From contig JALHMB010000006.1 of the NCBI GenBank assembly GCA_022844275.1, positions 339,001 through 403,000 on the forward strand: a DNA stretch of 64,000 nt, given 5' to 3'. This DNA is from Hyphomicrobiaceae bacterium (GTDB lineage: Bacteria > Pseudomonadota > Alphaproteobacteria > Rhizobiales > Hyphomicrobiaceae). A model generated the notes under the pieces. The model had not been told where the DNA came from. It made no database searches and saw only the letters and a program-made list of their open reading frames with translations. The position numbers and the translations under genes are program-made. Below are positions 52,919-63,019 of the stretch, piece after piece (positions within the stretch are counted from its first letter, which is position 1; every line of letters starts with the position of its first letter).

Positions 52919-53683
52919 TCAAGTACGACGCTTCAGGAACGCGATCACGCCCTCCTTGTAGCGCCGGTCGCCGACCGCCTTCATATGGTCGCGCCCTTCG
53001 ATCACCAGCGCTTCGGCGCCGGGAATGAGGGCGGCGAGTTCCTCAGCCGATCCGCCGATGACATCGTCGCTGCCGACCGCGACGAGCACAGGGCATGTGA
53101 GCGTCGCTAGCGCCTCCGGCCGGATGGGATCGCGCGCGCCCCGGATGCAGGCGGCCAATGCCTTGAGATCGCTGCGTGTTTGCTCGGCGAAGGCGCGGAA
53201 CGTGCGGGCCGTCTGGCTCGTCACATCGTCGATGGTCGGGGCCTCGAGGGCGTGCGCAATGGGGCCGGTGCCCGCCATTGGGCGCACCATGTTGACGCCG
53301 AGCCCGCCGAAGATCGCCGAGCGCACGCGGTCCGGATGCGCCATGGCGAGAAAGGCGGTGATGCGCGCGCCCATGGAGTAGCCCATGACGTCCGACCTGA
53401 CGAGGCCAAGATGATCGAGCAAGGCACGGGCGTCCTCCGCCATAGCGGGGGCGGTATAGTCCGCGGGATCGTAGAGCTTCGCGCTCTCGCCGTGCCCGCG
53501 GTTGTCGATGGCGATCACGCGGCGGCCGTCGGCTGCTAGCGCCTTGACCCAGCCCGTATCGACCCAGTTGACCGTCCGGTTGGAGGCGAAGCCGTGGATC
53601 AGCAAAATCGCTTCGGCGCCCGGGTCCCGGGAGCCCTCGTCGAGATAGGCGATCTCGATACCGTCGTAAGTGAATGTCGCCAT
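52919..53683 (-). CDS. alpha/beta hydrolase
   Basis: A 254-residue alpha/beta-fold hydrolase begins MATFTYDGIEIAYLDEG. The nucleophile elbow is GYSMGA (Ser103), with an acid in VAVGSDDVIGG and catalytic His in EGRDHMKAV. The oxyanion-hole segment is LLIHGFASN. The pattern fits small esterases or C-C bond hydrolases; the substrate is not predictable. GGGAAGG precedes the ATG at 53683. It sits at the edge of an AT-richer patch holding the HEPN-like gene. Confidence 0.87.
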   Translation of the reverse strand: MATFTYDGIEIAYLDEGSRDPGAEAILLIHGFASNRTVNWVDTGWVKALAADGRRVIAIDNRGHGESAKLYDPADYTAPAMAEDARALLDHLGLVRSDVMGYSMGARITAFLAMAHPDRVRSAIFGGLGVNMVRPMAGTGPIAHALEAPTIDDVTSQTARTFRAFAEQTRSDLKALAACIRGARDPIRPEALATLTCPVLVAVGSDDVIGGSAEELAALIPGAEALVIEGRDHMKAVGDRRYKEGVIAFLKRRT

Positions 53684-53777
53684 GCGCCTTCCCGTATCCT
53701 GCTTGGGCATTTACCTCTGACCGGCCTGTTCGTCACCCCCGGACGCGAGCAATTAGTTAGACTATGCTCGATGCCAC

Positions 53778-55034
53778 TTATTGCGCGCCGCTGCCATCGA
53801 CCGGTTTGAATATTTCACGGAATAGGTCCTGCCACTCCCCTTCCTCCTTCATCTTCACCGCTTGTCGGATAAGCGACATATCCGTTGCAAGCACGCGCGC
53901 GTAGATACGGACTCCCTTCTTTTGAACATCGCGTTGTATGCGTTTTAGCATCTCTTGATGATCGCCCTTTTTATAGCTTATCCTACTTAATCGGTCATAT
54001 TGCTCAGGCGTCATCCTAACTACAAATGGATGAGCGCTCTGAGGTGGACCGGGGGGCTTCATCTCGACGGTGATTCCTTTGAATTCGAAATCGATATGAC
54101 CGTCTTTATCAAAAGGAACGACCGTCTGGACATGTGCGACTGCATTGGCATTGTAGTGCACATAGGTCGAAGGCGTGCCAATCTTGGCTCCGTCGAGCAT
54201 CTCTTTCGGGAACTGCATGACAAGGGCTTTCCACAGGATTTGCCCCAAGGTATCGACGACGCTTTCGTGTGGATCAGGTAGACTGCTTTCAATCTCTCTG
54301 AGCGTGGCCCCGTGCATAAGGCTGTTTCGCGTCTTGTCGAGCAAATCCACCTTCGCATCATCACACTCCTGGTCCGCTGCCATCATTAGCGCTCGAATGG
54401 CCTGTTTTGCGTAAGGTCTATGCTCGGGGTGCTTCTCGCATTTTTCGCAATAGAGAGGAGACTGACAGTGAGGGCATTTGTCATGCACCTTCTCAGTCGG
54501 CTTTTGGAATTCGGCCACAATCTCGAGCGCGAACCAAAAGTATGTGAATTGATCATCCGGTGATGCCGCATCAATCCCTAGCCTGTACCAGCGGAGCGCG
54601 CGGCGAATGGCTGGCGGGGCATCATGTTCAAGCAAGCGCTCTATCGAACGCGCGTTCTCATCTCTTAGGAACGGCTGTGGGTCGTCGTACTCGACCTTTT
54701 CACCCCACATAAGGATATTTCTAATTCCCTTTTCGGGCGCTTCCGCATCCACGATTTTTCGAATTCTATGTTTTCGGAAGCCGGCGCCCGTCGCGAATGC
54801 CAGCATATTCAAACAGTTCGCCAGAAGTTCTTCGGCGATTTCTTTTGCTTCTTCCAAGCGTGGCGCTTCAAAGTAGATTTGAAGGGAGAGCAAGAAAGGC
54901 GTTGTATATTCCGAACGTGGAATGTTTTTGATCCGCGCTTTGAATCCGCCCCGCGGGTCGTTGATCGTCAACACGAGGTCATCGGTCACGACCGATACCT
55001 CAGAACGTACCTCAAAGCTCGCGACACAACGCAT
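53778..55034 (-). CDS. HEPN-like protein with zinc ribbon (MauJ/ApeA-like)
   Basis: A 418-residue protein has a long helical segment (about 132-165, RRALRWYRLGIDAASPDDQF onward). A four-Cys zinc ribbon follows: Cys177-x2-Cys180 (CPHC) and Cys186-x2-Cys189 (CEKC). Then comes the motif RNSLMH (Arg226-x4-His231), which fits the Rx4-6H catalytic motif of HEPN ribonucleases. MauJ-like and Apea-like proteins share this design. The gene and its flanks are lower in GC and use codons unlike the neighbours, suggesting transfer. GGAGCGGG precedes the ATG. No antitoxin or methyltransferase partner is adjacent. Confidence 0.72.
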   Translation of the reverse strand: MRCVASFEVRSEVSVVTDDLVLTINDPRGGFKARIKNIPRSEYTTPFLLSLQIYFEAPRLEEAKEIAEELLANCLNMLAFATGAGFRKHRIRKIVDAEAPEKGIRNILMWGEKVEYDDPQPFLRDENARSIERLLEHDAPPAIRRALRWYRLGIDAASPDDQFTYFWFALEIVAEFQKPTEKVHDKCPHCQSPLYCEKCEKHPEHRPYAKQAIRALMMAADQECDDAKVDLLDKTRNSLMHGATLREIESSLPDPHESVVDTLGQILWKALVMQFPKEMLDGAKIGTPSTYVHYNANAVAHVQTVVPFDKDGHIDFEFKGITVEMKPPGPPQSAHPFVVRMTPEQYDRLSRISYKKGDHQEMLKRIQRDVQKKGVRIYARVLATDMSLIRQAVKMKEEGEWQDLFREIFKPVDGSGAQ

Positions 55035-55255
55035 AGCCCGCTCCGCAATGCTTTCTATTGCTCATGGTACAGTTGAAGCAAAATGGCCCGGTCGCGCAGA
55101 TGGAGAACTAGCGCTCCTGGCCCGAAGCCCAAGCTCAAGCCGCGTCACTGCTCGTCGCCGGCTCCCCTACCATTTTGGTAAGTCAGCCGCTATGGTGCGC
55201 CCCGCTTCATCCGCAGGCTCGCCACGCGGCGCGCCAGCTTTCAGGGAATATGCCG

Positions 55256-55507
55256 ATGACCGCGAGCACCGTGCCGCATTTTGCCAATGACCTCGGTGTC
55301 GAGAAGATCTACATCGGCGCCAAGGAGCTCCAGTGCATGGGCGCGCGCGCGCCGCACGACCATCCTCATGTCTACCTCGACATGGGCGCCGACACCCAGA
55401 TCCTTTGCCCCTACTGCTCGACGCTCTATGTCTACGATCCTCGCCTCGGCGCCGGCGAATCGGAGCCGAAGGGGTGCCTCGTCGAGGCGGAGGCCGAGGG
55501 GGTTTGA
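55256..55507 (+). CDS. zf-CHCC zinc-finger protein
   Basis: An 83-residue protein has the CHCC zinc pattern: Cys in ELQCMG, His in HDHPHVYLDMG, and the final pair in CPYCSTLYVYDP. It is similar to the NDUFS6-like zinc domain of mitochondrial complex I. In bacteria its function is unproven. Two in-frame ATGs (55250 and 55256) follow AGGGA; the second has better spacing. The FAD monooxygenase gene begins 9 bp downstream, so they may form an operon. Confidence 0.82.
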   Translation: MTASTVPHFANDLGVEKIYIGAKELQCMGARAPHDHPHVYLDMGADTQILCPYCSTLYVYDPRLGAGESEPKGCLVEAEAEGV

Positions 55508-55516
55508 GCGCCCCAC

Positions 55517-56698
55517 ATGACGCGCGATGAGCCCGTCCTGATCGTCGGCGGCGGCATTGCCGGGCTCGCCACGGCAATGGCGCTCGCGCGGCACGATATT
55601 CCTTCCTGCATCCTCGAACAGCGCGAACGTTTCTCCGAGGCGGGCGCCGGCATTCAGCTCGGGCCGAACGGTGTTCGCGTGCTCGAAACGCTCGGCGCCG
55701 CCCCGCGTCTCCGCGCTCACGTGAGCGTGCCTGAGGAAATCGTCGTTCATCAGGGGTCGGGCGGCCGCGTACTCACGCGCATGCCGCTCGGCAACTGGAT
55801 CGCGGAGCGGCACGGCGCGCCTTACTGGGTCGCGCATCGCCGGGATCTGCAGGCAGCACTCCTCGAAACGGCACGCGCGACGCGCGGCATCACGATCGAG
55901 ACCGGCTTTTCGGTCGCGGAGATTGCGGATCGAGGCGATCACGTCGAGGTGCGCGCGGCCTCGGGTGCTGTCGCTCGCGGGCAGGTGCTGATCGGTGCCG
56001 ACGGCATCCGCTCGTGCGTTCGCGCAGCACTCGCACCCCAAGCGCGGCTGCGCTTCTCGGGCAAGGCCGCCTCGCGCGCGCTTCTTACCCCGGAGGCCGC
56101 GCTTCCTCTCGGCGACCCATCGTCCATGGGGGTCTGGCTCGCGCCCGGCGCCCACGTCGTTCACTATCCAGTCGCGGCCGGCGCGCAGATCGCCGTCGTG
56201 GCGATCGTGCCCGACAACCGCATGACCGACGACTGGGCCGCGGCGAACGACTGGAGCGCCCTCGAACCCCATCTGGCTGCGTTCGCCCCTGTATTGCGTG
56301 CCGCGCTCGCGACCGCACCGGAATGGCGGCGCTGGGCACTCTTCGAAACCGACCCGCTCGCCCATTTCGCCAAGGGCCGCATCACGATTGCTGGCGATGC
56401 CGCACATCCCATGCTGCCCTTCCTCGCCCAGGGCGGGGTCATGGCCCTCGAAGATGCACTTGTCCTTGCCGAGACACTCGCAGCGCGCCGGGATGATCCC
56501 ACGAACGCGCTGAAGGCCTACGAAAGTGCTCGCCAAGCCCGCGTCAACGCGGTCGTTGCAATGTCCCGCCAGAACGGACGTATCTTCCACCTTGCGGGAC
56601 CGGCCGCGCTCGCGCGCAACCTGGCGATGACGACGTTGCCTGCGACGCGGCTCATGGCCCGCTACGACTGGGTATACGGCTGGCGGCCGCCTGTTTGA
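55517..56698 (+). CDS. FAD-dependent monooxygenase (salicylate/3-hydroxybenzoate hydroxylase-like)
   Basis: A 393-residue class A flavoprotein has the N-terminal FAD motif [14 protein letters not shown], the DG-type motif ADGIRSCVR, and the second FAD motif [16 protein letters not shown]. It likely hydroxylates a small aromatic acid using NADH or NADPH. Substrate is inferred from the family only. It starts 9 bp after the zf-CHCC gene and ppa follows 19 bp after its stop. A second FAD monooxygenase of a different subgroup is at 60905. Confidence 0.88.
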   Translation: MTRDEPVLIVGGGIAGLATAMALARHDIPSCILEQRERFSEAGAGIQLGPNGVRVLETLGAAPRLRAHVSVPEEIVVHQGSGGRVLTRMPLGNWIAERHGAPYWVAHRRDLQAALLETARATRGITIETGFSVAEIADRGDHVEVRAASGAVARGQVLIGADGIRSCVRAALAPQARLRFSGKAASRALLTPEAALPLGDPSSMGVWLAPGAHVVHYPVAAGAQIAVVAIVPDNRMTDDWAAANDWSALEPHLAAFAPVLRAALATAPEWRRWALFETDPLAHFAKGRITIAGDAAHPMLPFLAQGGVMALEDALVLAETLAARRDDPTNALKAYESARQARVNAVVAMSRQNGRIFHLAGPAALARNLAMTTLPATRLMARYDWVYGWRPPV

Positions 56699-56717
56699 TC
56701 AGAGGAGTTTCACTGCC

Positions 56718-57248
56718 ATGCGTCTCGATGCCGTGCCGACGGGCAAGAACCCGCCCGAGGACATCAATGTCGTCGTCGAGGTGCCGGTCGGCGGCGAGCC
56801 CATCAAATACGAGATGGACAAGGCCTCGGGCACGCTGTTCGTCGATCGCTTCCTCTACACACCGATGCGCTATCCCGGAAATTACGGCTTCGTGCCGCAC
56901 ACGCTTTCGGCTGATGGTGATCCCATCGACGTGCTCGTGTGCAACACGCGCGCGATCGTGCCTGGTGCGGTGATCAATTGCCGGCCGGTTGGCGTGCTGG
57001 TGATGGAGGACGACGCCGGCGGCGACGAGAAGGTGATCGCGGTGCCGTCCGTCAAACTCACGCGACGCTACGAGCGCGTGCGCAACTACACCGATCTCCC
57101 CGACATCACGCTGCAGCAGATCCAGCACTTCTTCGAGCACTACAAGGACCTCGAACCCAACAAGTGGGTGAAGATCCACCATTGGGGCAATGCCGACGAA
57201 GCCAAGCGGCTGATCAGCGAGGCCATTGCACGGGCGGGCGGCGGCTGA
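56718..57248 (+). CDS. ppa: inorganic pyrophosphatase (family I)
   Basis: A 176-residue soluble pyrophosphatase drives biosynthetic reactions by hydrolysing pyrophosphate. Conserved segments are [37 protein letters not shown] (metal-binding Asp cluster) and [15 protein letters not shown]. Length and motifs are those of the bacterial hexameric enzyme. It lies 19 bp after the monooxygenase gene and converges on the ABC binding protein gene. Confidence 0.96.
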   Translation: MRLDAVPTGKNPPEDINVVVEVPVGGEPIKYEMDKASGTLFVDRFLYTPMRYPGNYGFVPHTLSADGDPIDVLVCNTRAIVPGAVINCRPVGVLVMEDDAGGDEKVIAVPSVKLTRRYERVRNYTDLPDITLQQIQHFFEHYKDLEPNKWVKIHHWGNADEAKRLISEAIARAGGG

Positions 57249-57260
57249 GCGTTCAGCCGC
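57241..57260. terminator. hairpin at the end of ppa
   Basis: GCGGCTGA-gcgt-TCAGCCGC forms an 8-bp stem across the ppa stop, between convergent genes. No T run follows, so termination is uncertain. Confidence 0.3.
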
Positions 57261-57275
57261 TGCACGGCGTGTCGG

Positions 57276-58874
57276 TCATTTGTCCAACCACACGTTCTCG
57301 AAGCGCCAATTATTGTAGATCGAGTTCCGGTGCAGGACGTGGCCTTTCACGTGCGGGTGCCAGCACGTGCCGGCAAAGCCGTGGAAGATGATCGGGCGCG
57401 CAGCATCCTCGATCAGGATCTTCTCGATCTGCCAGACCAGCTCCTTGCGCTTGGCGATATCGACCTCGCGCGATTGCACGTCGATCAGGCGATCGACCTC
57501 CTTGTTGCAGTACTTCGTGTAATTGCGCTCGGAACCGCACGAGTAGCCTTCGACCATGGTCACATCCGGCTCGTCGACGCCGGAGCCCGTGAGATTGAGC
57601 ACCACGGCATAGTCGCCACGCGTGACGCGGCCGTAGTAGAGCGTCGACTCGATGATCTCCAGCTCCGCATCGAAGTAGATCTGGTTGAGCTGGTCGACCA
57701 GCAGGACAGCCGGATCCTTGAAGGCCTGGAAGTCGCGCGTGCCGACCTTGACCTTGAGCTTCTTGTCGGGTCCGTAGCCAAGCTCCTGCATGATCTTGCG
57801 CGCCTTCTCCCGGCGCTCGGCCGGCGTGCCCGCATACTCGGCGAACTTCAGAAGCCTCTCTTTAGGCATACCCCAGTTGCCTTCGGGCTCGGCCATCATG
57901 GCGCCGGAAATGCTGGCCTTGCCAGCCGTCACGATCTTGATCATCGCGTCCCGGTCGAGGGCGAGCGTCATTGCCTCGCGAAGCTTGGGATTGTCGAAGG
58001 GCGGCTTCTCGCGGTTGACGAGCAGGTTCGTGCTGACGCCCGACGGCACAAGCTCACACTTTGCCTGTGGAGAGCGGCTCATGACATCGCCGACGAGGGG
58101 CGCAGTGACATCCGCCACGAAGGTGATGTCGAACTCGTTGGCTGAGAACGCGAGGAGGCGCGTCGAGCGGTTGCCGATGATGCGAATTTCGATGCCGTCG
58201 AGGTAGGGACGCCCCTCCCGCCAGTAGTCCTTGTTTCGCTCCATGCGAATGACGTTGTTGGCGTCGAAGGCAACGAACTTGAAGGGCCCCGTGCCGATCG
58301 GTTTCGTGCGCATGTCGCGGACCGGTACGTGGCACGGATAGACCGGTGACATGTTCGAGGCGAGCAGGCTCAGGAATGATGCCTGCGGTCGCTCCAGGAC
58401 GAACGTGAACTCGTGGTCGCCCTTGAGCTCGATGTCGGTGATGGCCTGCCACCAGAGCTTGCGCGGATTCTTGCGGAAGGCGTCCTGATCCTTGCCGAGA
58501 ATGCGATCCCAGGTGCATTTGACGTCCGCCGAGGTGAAGGGCTTGCCGTCGTGCCACTTCACGCCCTGGCGCAGCTTCATCGTGAGCCGCGTATTGGTGG
58601 CATCCCATGACCAGCTTTCGGCGAGTTCCGGCCGGATGACCTCCGGTTTGTTGATCGGCTCAGCCTGATCGTAGATCACGAGATTGTTGAAGATCGGCGC
58701 GAACGCGAACGCCGTCGCCACCGTTGCTTCCTCGATGATCGAGGCACTGGGTGGGTTCGAGCTATTGTAGGTTCGGAGAATTCCGCCCGACTTCTGGGCC
58801 AGAGCATCAGTTGGCGCCATCATGCACGCCGCAAATGCCAATGCGGCAGCACCGCGCATCACGCGGTTCATCAT
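57276..58874 (-). CDS. ABC transporter substrate-binding protein, family 5 (peptide/nickel type)
   Basis: A 532-residue periplasmic binding protein has a signal peptide (MMNRVMRGAAALAFAACMMA, cleavage near DALAQ). Family-5 landmarks are LRQGVKWHDGKPFTSADVK, GTGPFKFVAFD and LREAMTLALDRDAMI. It captures a peptide, sugar acid or metal complex for an ABC importer. The permease and ATPase genes are not adjacent, so it is an orphan here. Three consecutive ATG codons start the frame after AGGGAGG; the middle one (58874) has the best spacing. Confidence 0.9.
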   Translation of the reverse strand: MMNRVMRGAAALAFAACMMAPTDALAQKSGGILRTYNSSNPPSASIIEEATVATAFAFAPIFNNLVIYDQAEPINKPEVIRPELAESWSWDATNTRLTMKLRQGVKWHDGKPFTSADVKCTWDRILGKDQDAFRKNPRKLWWQAITDIELKGDHEFTFVLERPQASFLSLLASNMSPVYPCHVPVRDMRTKPIGTGPFKFVAFDANNVIRMERNKDYWREGRPYLDGIEIRIIGNRSTRLLAFSANEFDITFVADVTAPLVGDVMSRSPQAKCELVPSGVSTNLLVNREKPPFDNPKLREAMTLALDRDAMIKIVTAGKASISGAMMAEPEGNWGMPKERLLKFAEYAGTPAERREKARKIMQELGYGPDKKLKVKVGTRDFQAFKDPAVLLVDQLNQIYFDAELEIIESTLYYGRVTRGDYAVVLNLTGSGVDEPDVTMVEGYSCGSERNYTKYCNKEVDRLIDVQSREVDIAKRKELVWQIEKILIEDAARPIIFHGFAGTCWHPHVKGHVLHRNSIYNNWRFENVWLDK

Positions 58875-59023
58875 CATATCCTCCCTTGTATCGTTCTTGC
58901 TTTTCCGCGACCGTTCGTTGACGGAGCACAGGTAGTGTTTCACCCATCGGCGGGCGCATCAAGGGCCTTGGACGGGCACAATCGCCGGCTATGCTACCGG
59001 CCAATGGAACAGCGGAGGAAACC

Positions 59024-59383
59024 ATGGCAGCCAATGACCGCGACGTGCTCCACGCGCTCAACGAGAACTACGTCCGCTCGGTCGCTGAATCCGATGTGCG
59101 CTGGTTCGACGAGAACCTCTCCCAGGACTTCCTGAACACCAACCCCGACTGCTCGATCATCGATCGTGCAGGCTTCCTCGCCCGCATCGCAAATCCAGTC
59201 GGCGTCAAAGGCCTGCACCCCGAGGACGTGAACATCAGCCTCTTCGGCGACTTCGCGATCATTCACGCCCGCACCGTCTATACCAGGCCCGACGGCAACC
59301 CCAGCGCCGGTCGCTATACTGACATCTGGGCACGTCAGGGCGGACGCTGGCTTTGCGTTGCAGCGCACGTGGCGCGCGGCTGA
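59024..59383 (+). CDS. NTF2-like/SnoaL-type protein
   Basis: A 119-residue protein has the NTF2 cone fold pattern: LNENYVRSVAESDVRWFDEN, FGDFAIIHARTVY and YTDIWARQGGRWLCVAAHV. Members act as small isomerases or binding domains; the substrate is unknown. GGAGGAA immediately before the ATG at 59024 supports this start over 58991. It is divergent from the ABC binding protein gene and 75 bp before dapB. Confidence 0.8.
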   Translation: MAANDRDVLHALNENYVRSVAESDVRWFDENLSQDFLNTNPDCSIIDRAGFLARIANPVGVKGLHPEDVNISLFGDFAIIHARTVYTRPDGNPSAGRYTDIWARQGGRWLCVAAHVARG

Positions 59384-59458
59384 CCTCGCCGCAGGCACTT
59401 CCGTGCGGACGCGGCCCGGTGCTATAGGGCCTCAGCATAGTCAAGCAGGACAGATCCA

Positions 59459-60283
59459 ATGAGCGCGATGAAGCTGGCCGTGATGGGCGCCGCGGGCCGA
59501 ATGGGGCGCGAGCTGATCCGCGCGGTTCATGCGACCGGCGGCGATGCCGTGGTTGCCGGCGCGGTCTTCGCCGGCGCCATCGAGCGGCCCGGCTCGAATG
59601 CCATTGGCCAGGATGCGGGCGAGCTTGCCGGCATCGGCAAGATCGGCGTGCCGGTCACCGCTGATCCGCTCGACATCATTGCCAAGGTGGACGGCATTCT
59701 CGACTTCACAGTTCCCGAAGTGAGCGTCGAGATCGCAGGCCTCGCCGCCAACGCCCGCATCGTCCACGTGATCGGCACGACCGGCATGACGACCACGCAC
59801 GAAGCCGCGGTCAAGGCTGCTGCCCGCCATGCGACGATCATCAAGGCTGGCAACATGAGCCTCGGCGTCAATCTGCTGGTCGCCCTTACGCGCAAAGTTG
59901 CGGAGGCGCTCGATGCCGACTTCGACATCGAGGTGCTCGAAATGCACCACAAGCACAAGGTCGACGCGCCCTCGGGAACGGCCCTCATGCTCGGCCAAGC
60001 TGCTGCAGAGGGCCGCGGTGTCGACCTCGCCGAAACCAGCGTCCGCTCGCGCGATGGCCACACGGGTGCGAGAAAGCGCGGCGATATCGGCTTTGCCACG
60101 CTTCGAGGCGGCAATGTCGTCGGCGAGCACAGTGTCATCTTCGCCGCCGATGGCGAGCGCGTGATCTTAAGTCACCTTGCAACCGACCGCGGCATTTTCG
60201 CCCGCGGCGCCGTGAAGGCCGCGCTCTGGGGCCGCGGCAAGGGTCCGGGTCTATTCACCATGGCCGACGTTCTCGGGATCTGA
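59459..60283 (+). CDS. dapB: 4-hydroxy-tetrahydrodipicolinate reductase
   Basis: This 274-residue NAD(P)H enzyme makes tetrahydrodipicolinate for lysine and diaminopimelate synthesis. It has [10 protein letters not shown] (cofactor motif), [11 protein letters not shown] and the catalytic signature [19 protein letters not shown]. Length is normal. It is followed 55 bp later by gpmA on the same strand. The aminotransferase at 9050 could act later in the same pathway, though the genes are far apart. Confidence 0.96.
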   Translation: MSAMKLAVMGAAGRMGRELIRAVHATGGDAVVAGAVFAGAIERPGSNAIGQDAGELAGIGKIGVPVTADPLDIIAKVDGILDFTVPEVSVEIAGLAANARIVHVIGTTGMTTTHEAAVKAAARHATIIKAGNMSLGVNLLVALTRKVAEALDADFDIEVLEMHHKHKVDAPSGTALMLGQAAAEGRGVDLAETSVRSRDGHTGARKRGDIGFATLRGGNVVGEHSVIFAADGERVILSHLATDRGIFARGAVKAALWGRGKGPGLFTMADVLGI

Positions 60284-60338
60284 GAGCGGCGCCAACCGTT
60301 AGAACAGTAAGGCCTCAACAACGGAACGTTACGCGACC

Positions 60339-60959
60339 ATGACCCACCTCCTCGTCCTCGTGCGCCACGGCGAAAGCGAGTGGAACAAGCTCAATCTCTT
60401 CACCGGCTGGAAAGATCCCGATCTCACTGAGAAGGGCGTCGAGGAAGCCACGCGTGCCGGCAAGCTGCTGAAAGCAGCGCGATACAAGTTCGACATCGCC
60501 TACACGAGCGTGCTCACGCGCGCACAGCATACGCTGAAGATCATGCTCTCGGAGCTCGGCCAGGCCGATCTCGAGACCATCCGCGACCAGCGCCTCAACG
60601 AGCGCGACTACGGCGATCTCTCGGGCCTCAACAAGGATGACGCGAGAAAGCGCTGGGGCGAGGAGCAGGTGCTCATCTGGCGGCGCAGCTATGACGTCCC
60701 CCCGCCGGGCGGCGAGAGCCTCAAGGACACGGCCGCGCGCGTGCTTCCCTACTACGACGCCGAGATCTGGCCGAAGCTCAAGAGTGGCAGCAACGTGATC
60801 GTCGCCGCGCACGGTAACTCGCTGCGCGCGCTCATCATGAACCTCGAAGGGCTGTCCGGCGAAGAGATCATCAAGCGCGAGCTCGCGACCGGCGCGCCGA
60901 TCGTCTATGAGCTCGACGACGCCGGCAAAGTCGTGAGCCGCAAGGATCTCGTGGCGTAG
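60339..60959 (+). CDS. gpmA: 2,3-bisphosphoglycerate-dependent phosphoglycerate mutase
   Basis: A 206-residue histidine phosphatase-fold mutase of glycolysis interconverts 3- and 2-phosphoglycerate. It carries [12 protein letters not shown] (phospho-His10), [16 protein letters not shown] and [11 protein letters not shown] (second His). It is slightly shorter than E. coli GpmA (250), as usual for alphaproteobacterial forms. Its last 55 bp overlap the 3' end of the convergent FAD oxidoreductase gene. dapB is just upstream on the same strand. Confidence 0.95.
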   Translation: MTHLLVLVRHGESEWNKLNLFTGWKDPDLTEKGVEEATRAGKLLKAARYKFDIAYTSVLTRAQHTLKIMLSELGQADLETIRDQRLNERDYGDLSGLNKDDARKRWGEEQVLIWRRSYDVPPPGGESLKDTAARVLPYYDAEIWPKLKSGSNVIVAAHGNSLRALIMNLEGLSGEEIIKRELATGAPIVYELDDAGKVVSRKDLVA

Positions 60960-62185
60960 CGCTCGCTCCAGTCGCCCGGATCGAGGTCGCTGAAAATCCC
61001 GGTCTTGATGCCGGCGAGCGTGCGCAGCATCTGCCCCTCGGCAAAGGGGACGATCGACGCAAGCCCGAAAGTTGCATCGCGCACAAAGCCGAGCACGCGG
61101 CTATCCGATTGGAAGAACGGCGTCAGCCAACGGCTCGCGAGCTGATAGAAGGCGACGTGACGCCGGCGCTGCGCGTGATAATCGAAAAGGGCTGTCTCGA
61201 TGCTATCGCCTCTCTCGAGCGCGGCTGCGAGCGTGAGCGCATCGATGAGCGCGAGGTTGGCGCCCTGGCCGAGCTGCGGGCTCGTGCCGTGGGCGCCATC
61301 GCCGATAACCGCGAGGCTCAGATCCGGGCAGTAGGGCCGCCCGACCACCACATCCGCGTAAGAGACGAACGAGAGATCGCTCGGCACGCGCACGCCATCG
61401 ATGATCGGCGCCACCTCCGGCCAGAGCCCGGAAACACGCGCCTTCCAGGCATCGAGCCCCGCCGCCATCCACGCTTCGCGCTGGTCCACGCGCACGCTCC
61501 AGAAGAAGGCGCAGCGCGGCGTCGGATCGTCCGGCAAGCGCCCGATCGGCAGCACGCCGATCATGACCGGCGCGCCGTCATAGCGCTGCATAAGTGTCGC
61601 ACGATGCGGCCAGGCATCCGTGATCGGGAGCGCCGCCCAGATCGCGCCATAGCGGAACTGGCGGTCGCGGATGCGTCCGACGAGGGCGCGGCGCAGCGGC
61701 GAGCGCATCCCGCTAGCATCGACAACGAGATCATAGGGGCCGTGATGCCGTCCGAGCCTGTCGATCACGACCGATCGCTGGCGCGCATGGCTCTCGACAC
61801 GAAGGGCTTCGACGCCGGTCGTGATCGGCACGTCACGGCGCACGACCTCGTCGTGGAGCAGCGCAAAGAGGCTGCCTCGGTGGATGCCGAGCCCGAAGAG
61901 ATGTGGACGAAGTCGCCGGTAGTCGATGGCGAGCACGCGCCGGCCACCGACTGTGCGTCCTTCGAGATCATGGATGATTGCGCCGAGCGCGAGCGCGCGC
62001 TCATCGAGGCCGAGCTGCGCAAGGCAGGCGAGTCCGGTCGGCTGCAGCAGAAGCCCTGCCCCCACGGGCCGAGCCTTGGCGAAACGCTCAAGCAGGTGAA
62101 CATCATGGCCGTCGCGGGAGAGGAAAGCCGCCGCCGCTAGCCCACCCGTGCCGGCGCCGACGATGCCTATCCGCAGGTTCCGCAT
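60905..62185 (-). CDS. FAD-dependent oxidoreductase/monooxygenase
   Basis: A 426-residue flavoprotein begins [20 protein letters not shown] (FAD motif). It has [15 protein letters not shown] (DG-like) and [21 protein letters not shown] (second FAD motif). The C-terminal ~100 residues form a helical extension ending in a Ser run. It resembles PHBH-type monooxygenases or geranylgeranyl reductase-like enzymes; substrate is unknown. The ATG at 62185 is chosen over a TTG at 62197. The 3' end overlaps gpmA by 55 bp. Confidence 0.85.
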   Translation of the reverse strand: MRNLRIGIVGAGTGGLAAAAFLSRDGHDVHLLERFAKARPVGAGLLLQPTGLACLAQLGLDERALALGAIIHDLEGRTVGGRRVLAIDYRRLRPHLFGLGIHRGSLFALLHDEVVRRDVPITTGVEALRVESHARQRSVVIDRLGRHHGPYDLVVDASGMRSPLRRALVGRIRDRQFRYGAIWAALPITDAWPHRATLMQRYDGAPVMIGVLPIGRLPDDPTPRCAFFWSVRVDQREAWMAAGLDAWKARVSGLWPEVAPIIDGVRVPSDLSFVSYADVVVGRPYCPDLSLAVIGDGAHGTSPQLGQGANLALIDALTLAAALERGDSIETALFDYHAQRRRHVAFYQLASRWLTPFFQSDSRVLGFVRDATFGLASIVPFAEGQMLRTLAGIKTGIFSDLDPGDWSERYATRSLRLTTLPASSSS

Positions 62186-62258
62186 GGAGCGCACCAAGCC
62201 GGCGAAAGATGAATGTCAGGAAATGCGGCCGCAATGCCGCGTGGAGATGCCCGCCCGC

Positions 62259-62765
62259 CTAGGTCACGGGGCGGGCTGCGCGCTTTGCGGCGGCGTCCCT
62301 GGCCGTTGCGTTGCCGGCGGCCTCCTCTGCTTCAGCTGCGCGACGACGTTCCGACGCGCTCCGTCCGGCAACGAGCCAGTACACCATGCCGGCAACGAAG
62401 CCGCCGGTCATGAATGCCGTGAGGGCGTAATCGTTGACGATGGTCGGCGCGCCCTGCAGCTCGCTCACGTACTGCGCCAGGAAGCCGACACCGGCGATCA
62501 GCAGCGCCACCAGGGCGTAGTAGATCCAGTCGTCGAGGCCGCGCCACTCCGCCATGGCAATGGCGAACAACGCCAATGGCGCGGCAAAGATCACGACCTG
62601 GATGGAACTCGCGAGCAACTGGAAGGCCGCCATGGAAAAGCGGCCGGCACCGGCATCGGCCGTTGCGAGCTCTGCCGGCGTGAAGACAAAAGCGACCAGA
62701 ACGAACGCAAAGGCAATGCACGCCAGGACATAGCCTGCCAGTATCCAGATTACGCGCAACAGCAT
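62259..62765 (-). CDS. four-helix membrane protein, hypothetical
   Basis: A 168-residue protein begins MLLRVIWILAGYVLACIAF, with four hydrophobic segments (about residues 5-28, 45-68, 76-95 and 110-130) and an Arg/Ala/Glu-rich cytoplasmic tail. I do not recognise the family. The frame is open to 62864, but the first part has no hydrophobic signal or ribosome-binding site, so the ATG at 62765 is preferred. It lies 73 bp upstream of the FAD oxidoreductase gene on the same strand. Confidence 0.7.
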   Translation of the reverse strand: MLLRVIWILAGYVLACIAFAFVLVAFVFTPAELATADAGAGRFSMAAFQLLASSIQVVIFAAPLALFAIAMAEWRGLDDWIYYALVALLIAGVGFLAQYVSELQGAPTIVNDYALTAFMTGGFVAGMVYWLVAGRSASERRRAAEAEEAAGNATARDAAAKRAARPVT

Positions 62766-63019
62766 GATATCCGCCCGACCCACCGAACCCCGTAGTCCGC
62801 CCCGATGATTATAGGGATCGCCCGCATCGCAGCAATTGCTTTCGCCGCCAGCGGTCCGGACCACGCCCGACCATCACTGCGCTGACGGCTAGGCTCCATC
62901 GCGCGCCGGCTGCATAGGCCCTTGTCCAGGCCGGGCTTGACGCCGGCCCGCCGAGGCGTAGAGGTTCAGCAGTGTACAACTGAATGAAAATGACGGGAGT
63001 TCTGGGAGAGCATGGCCGG

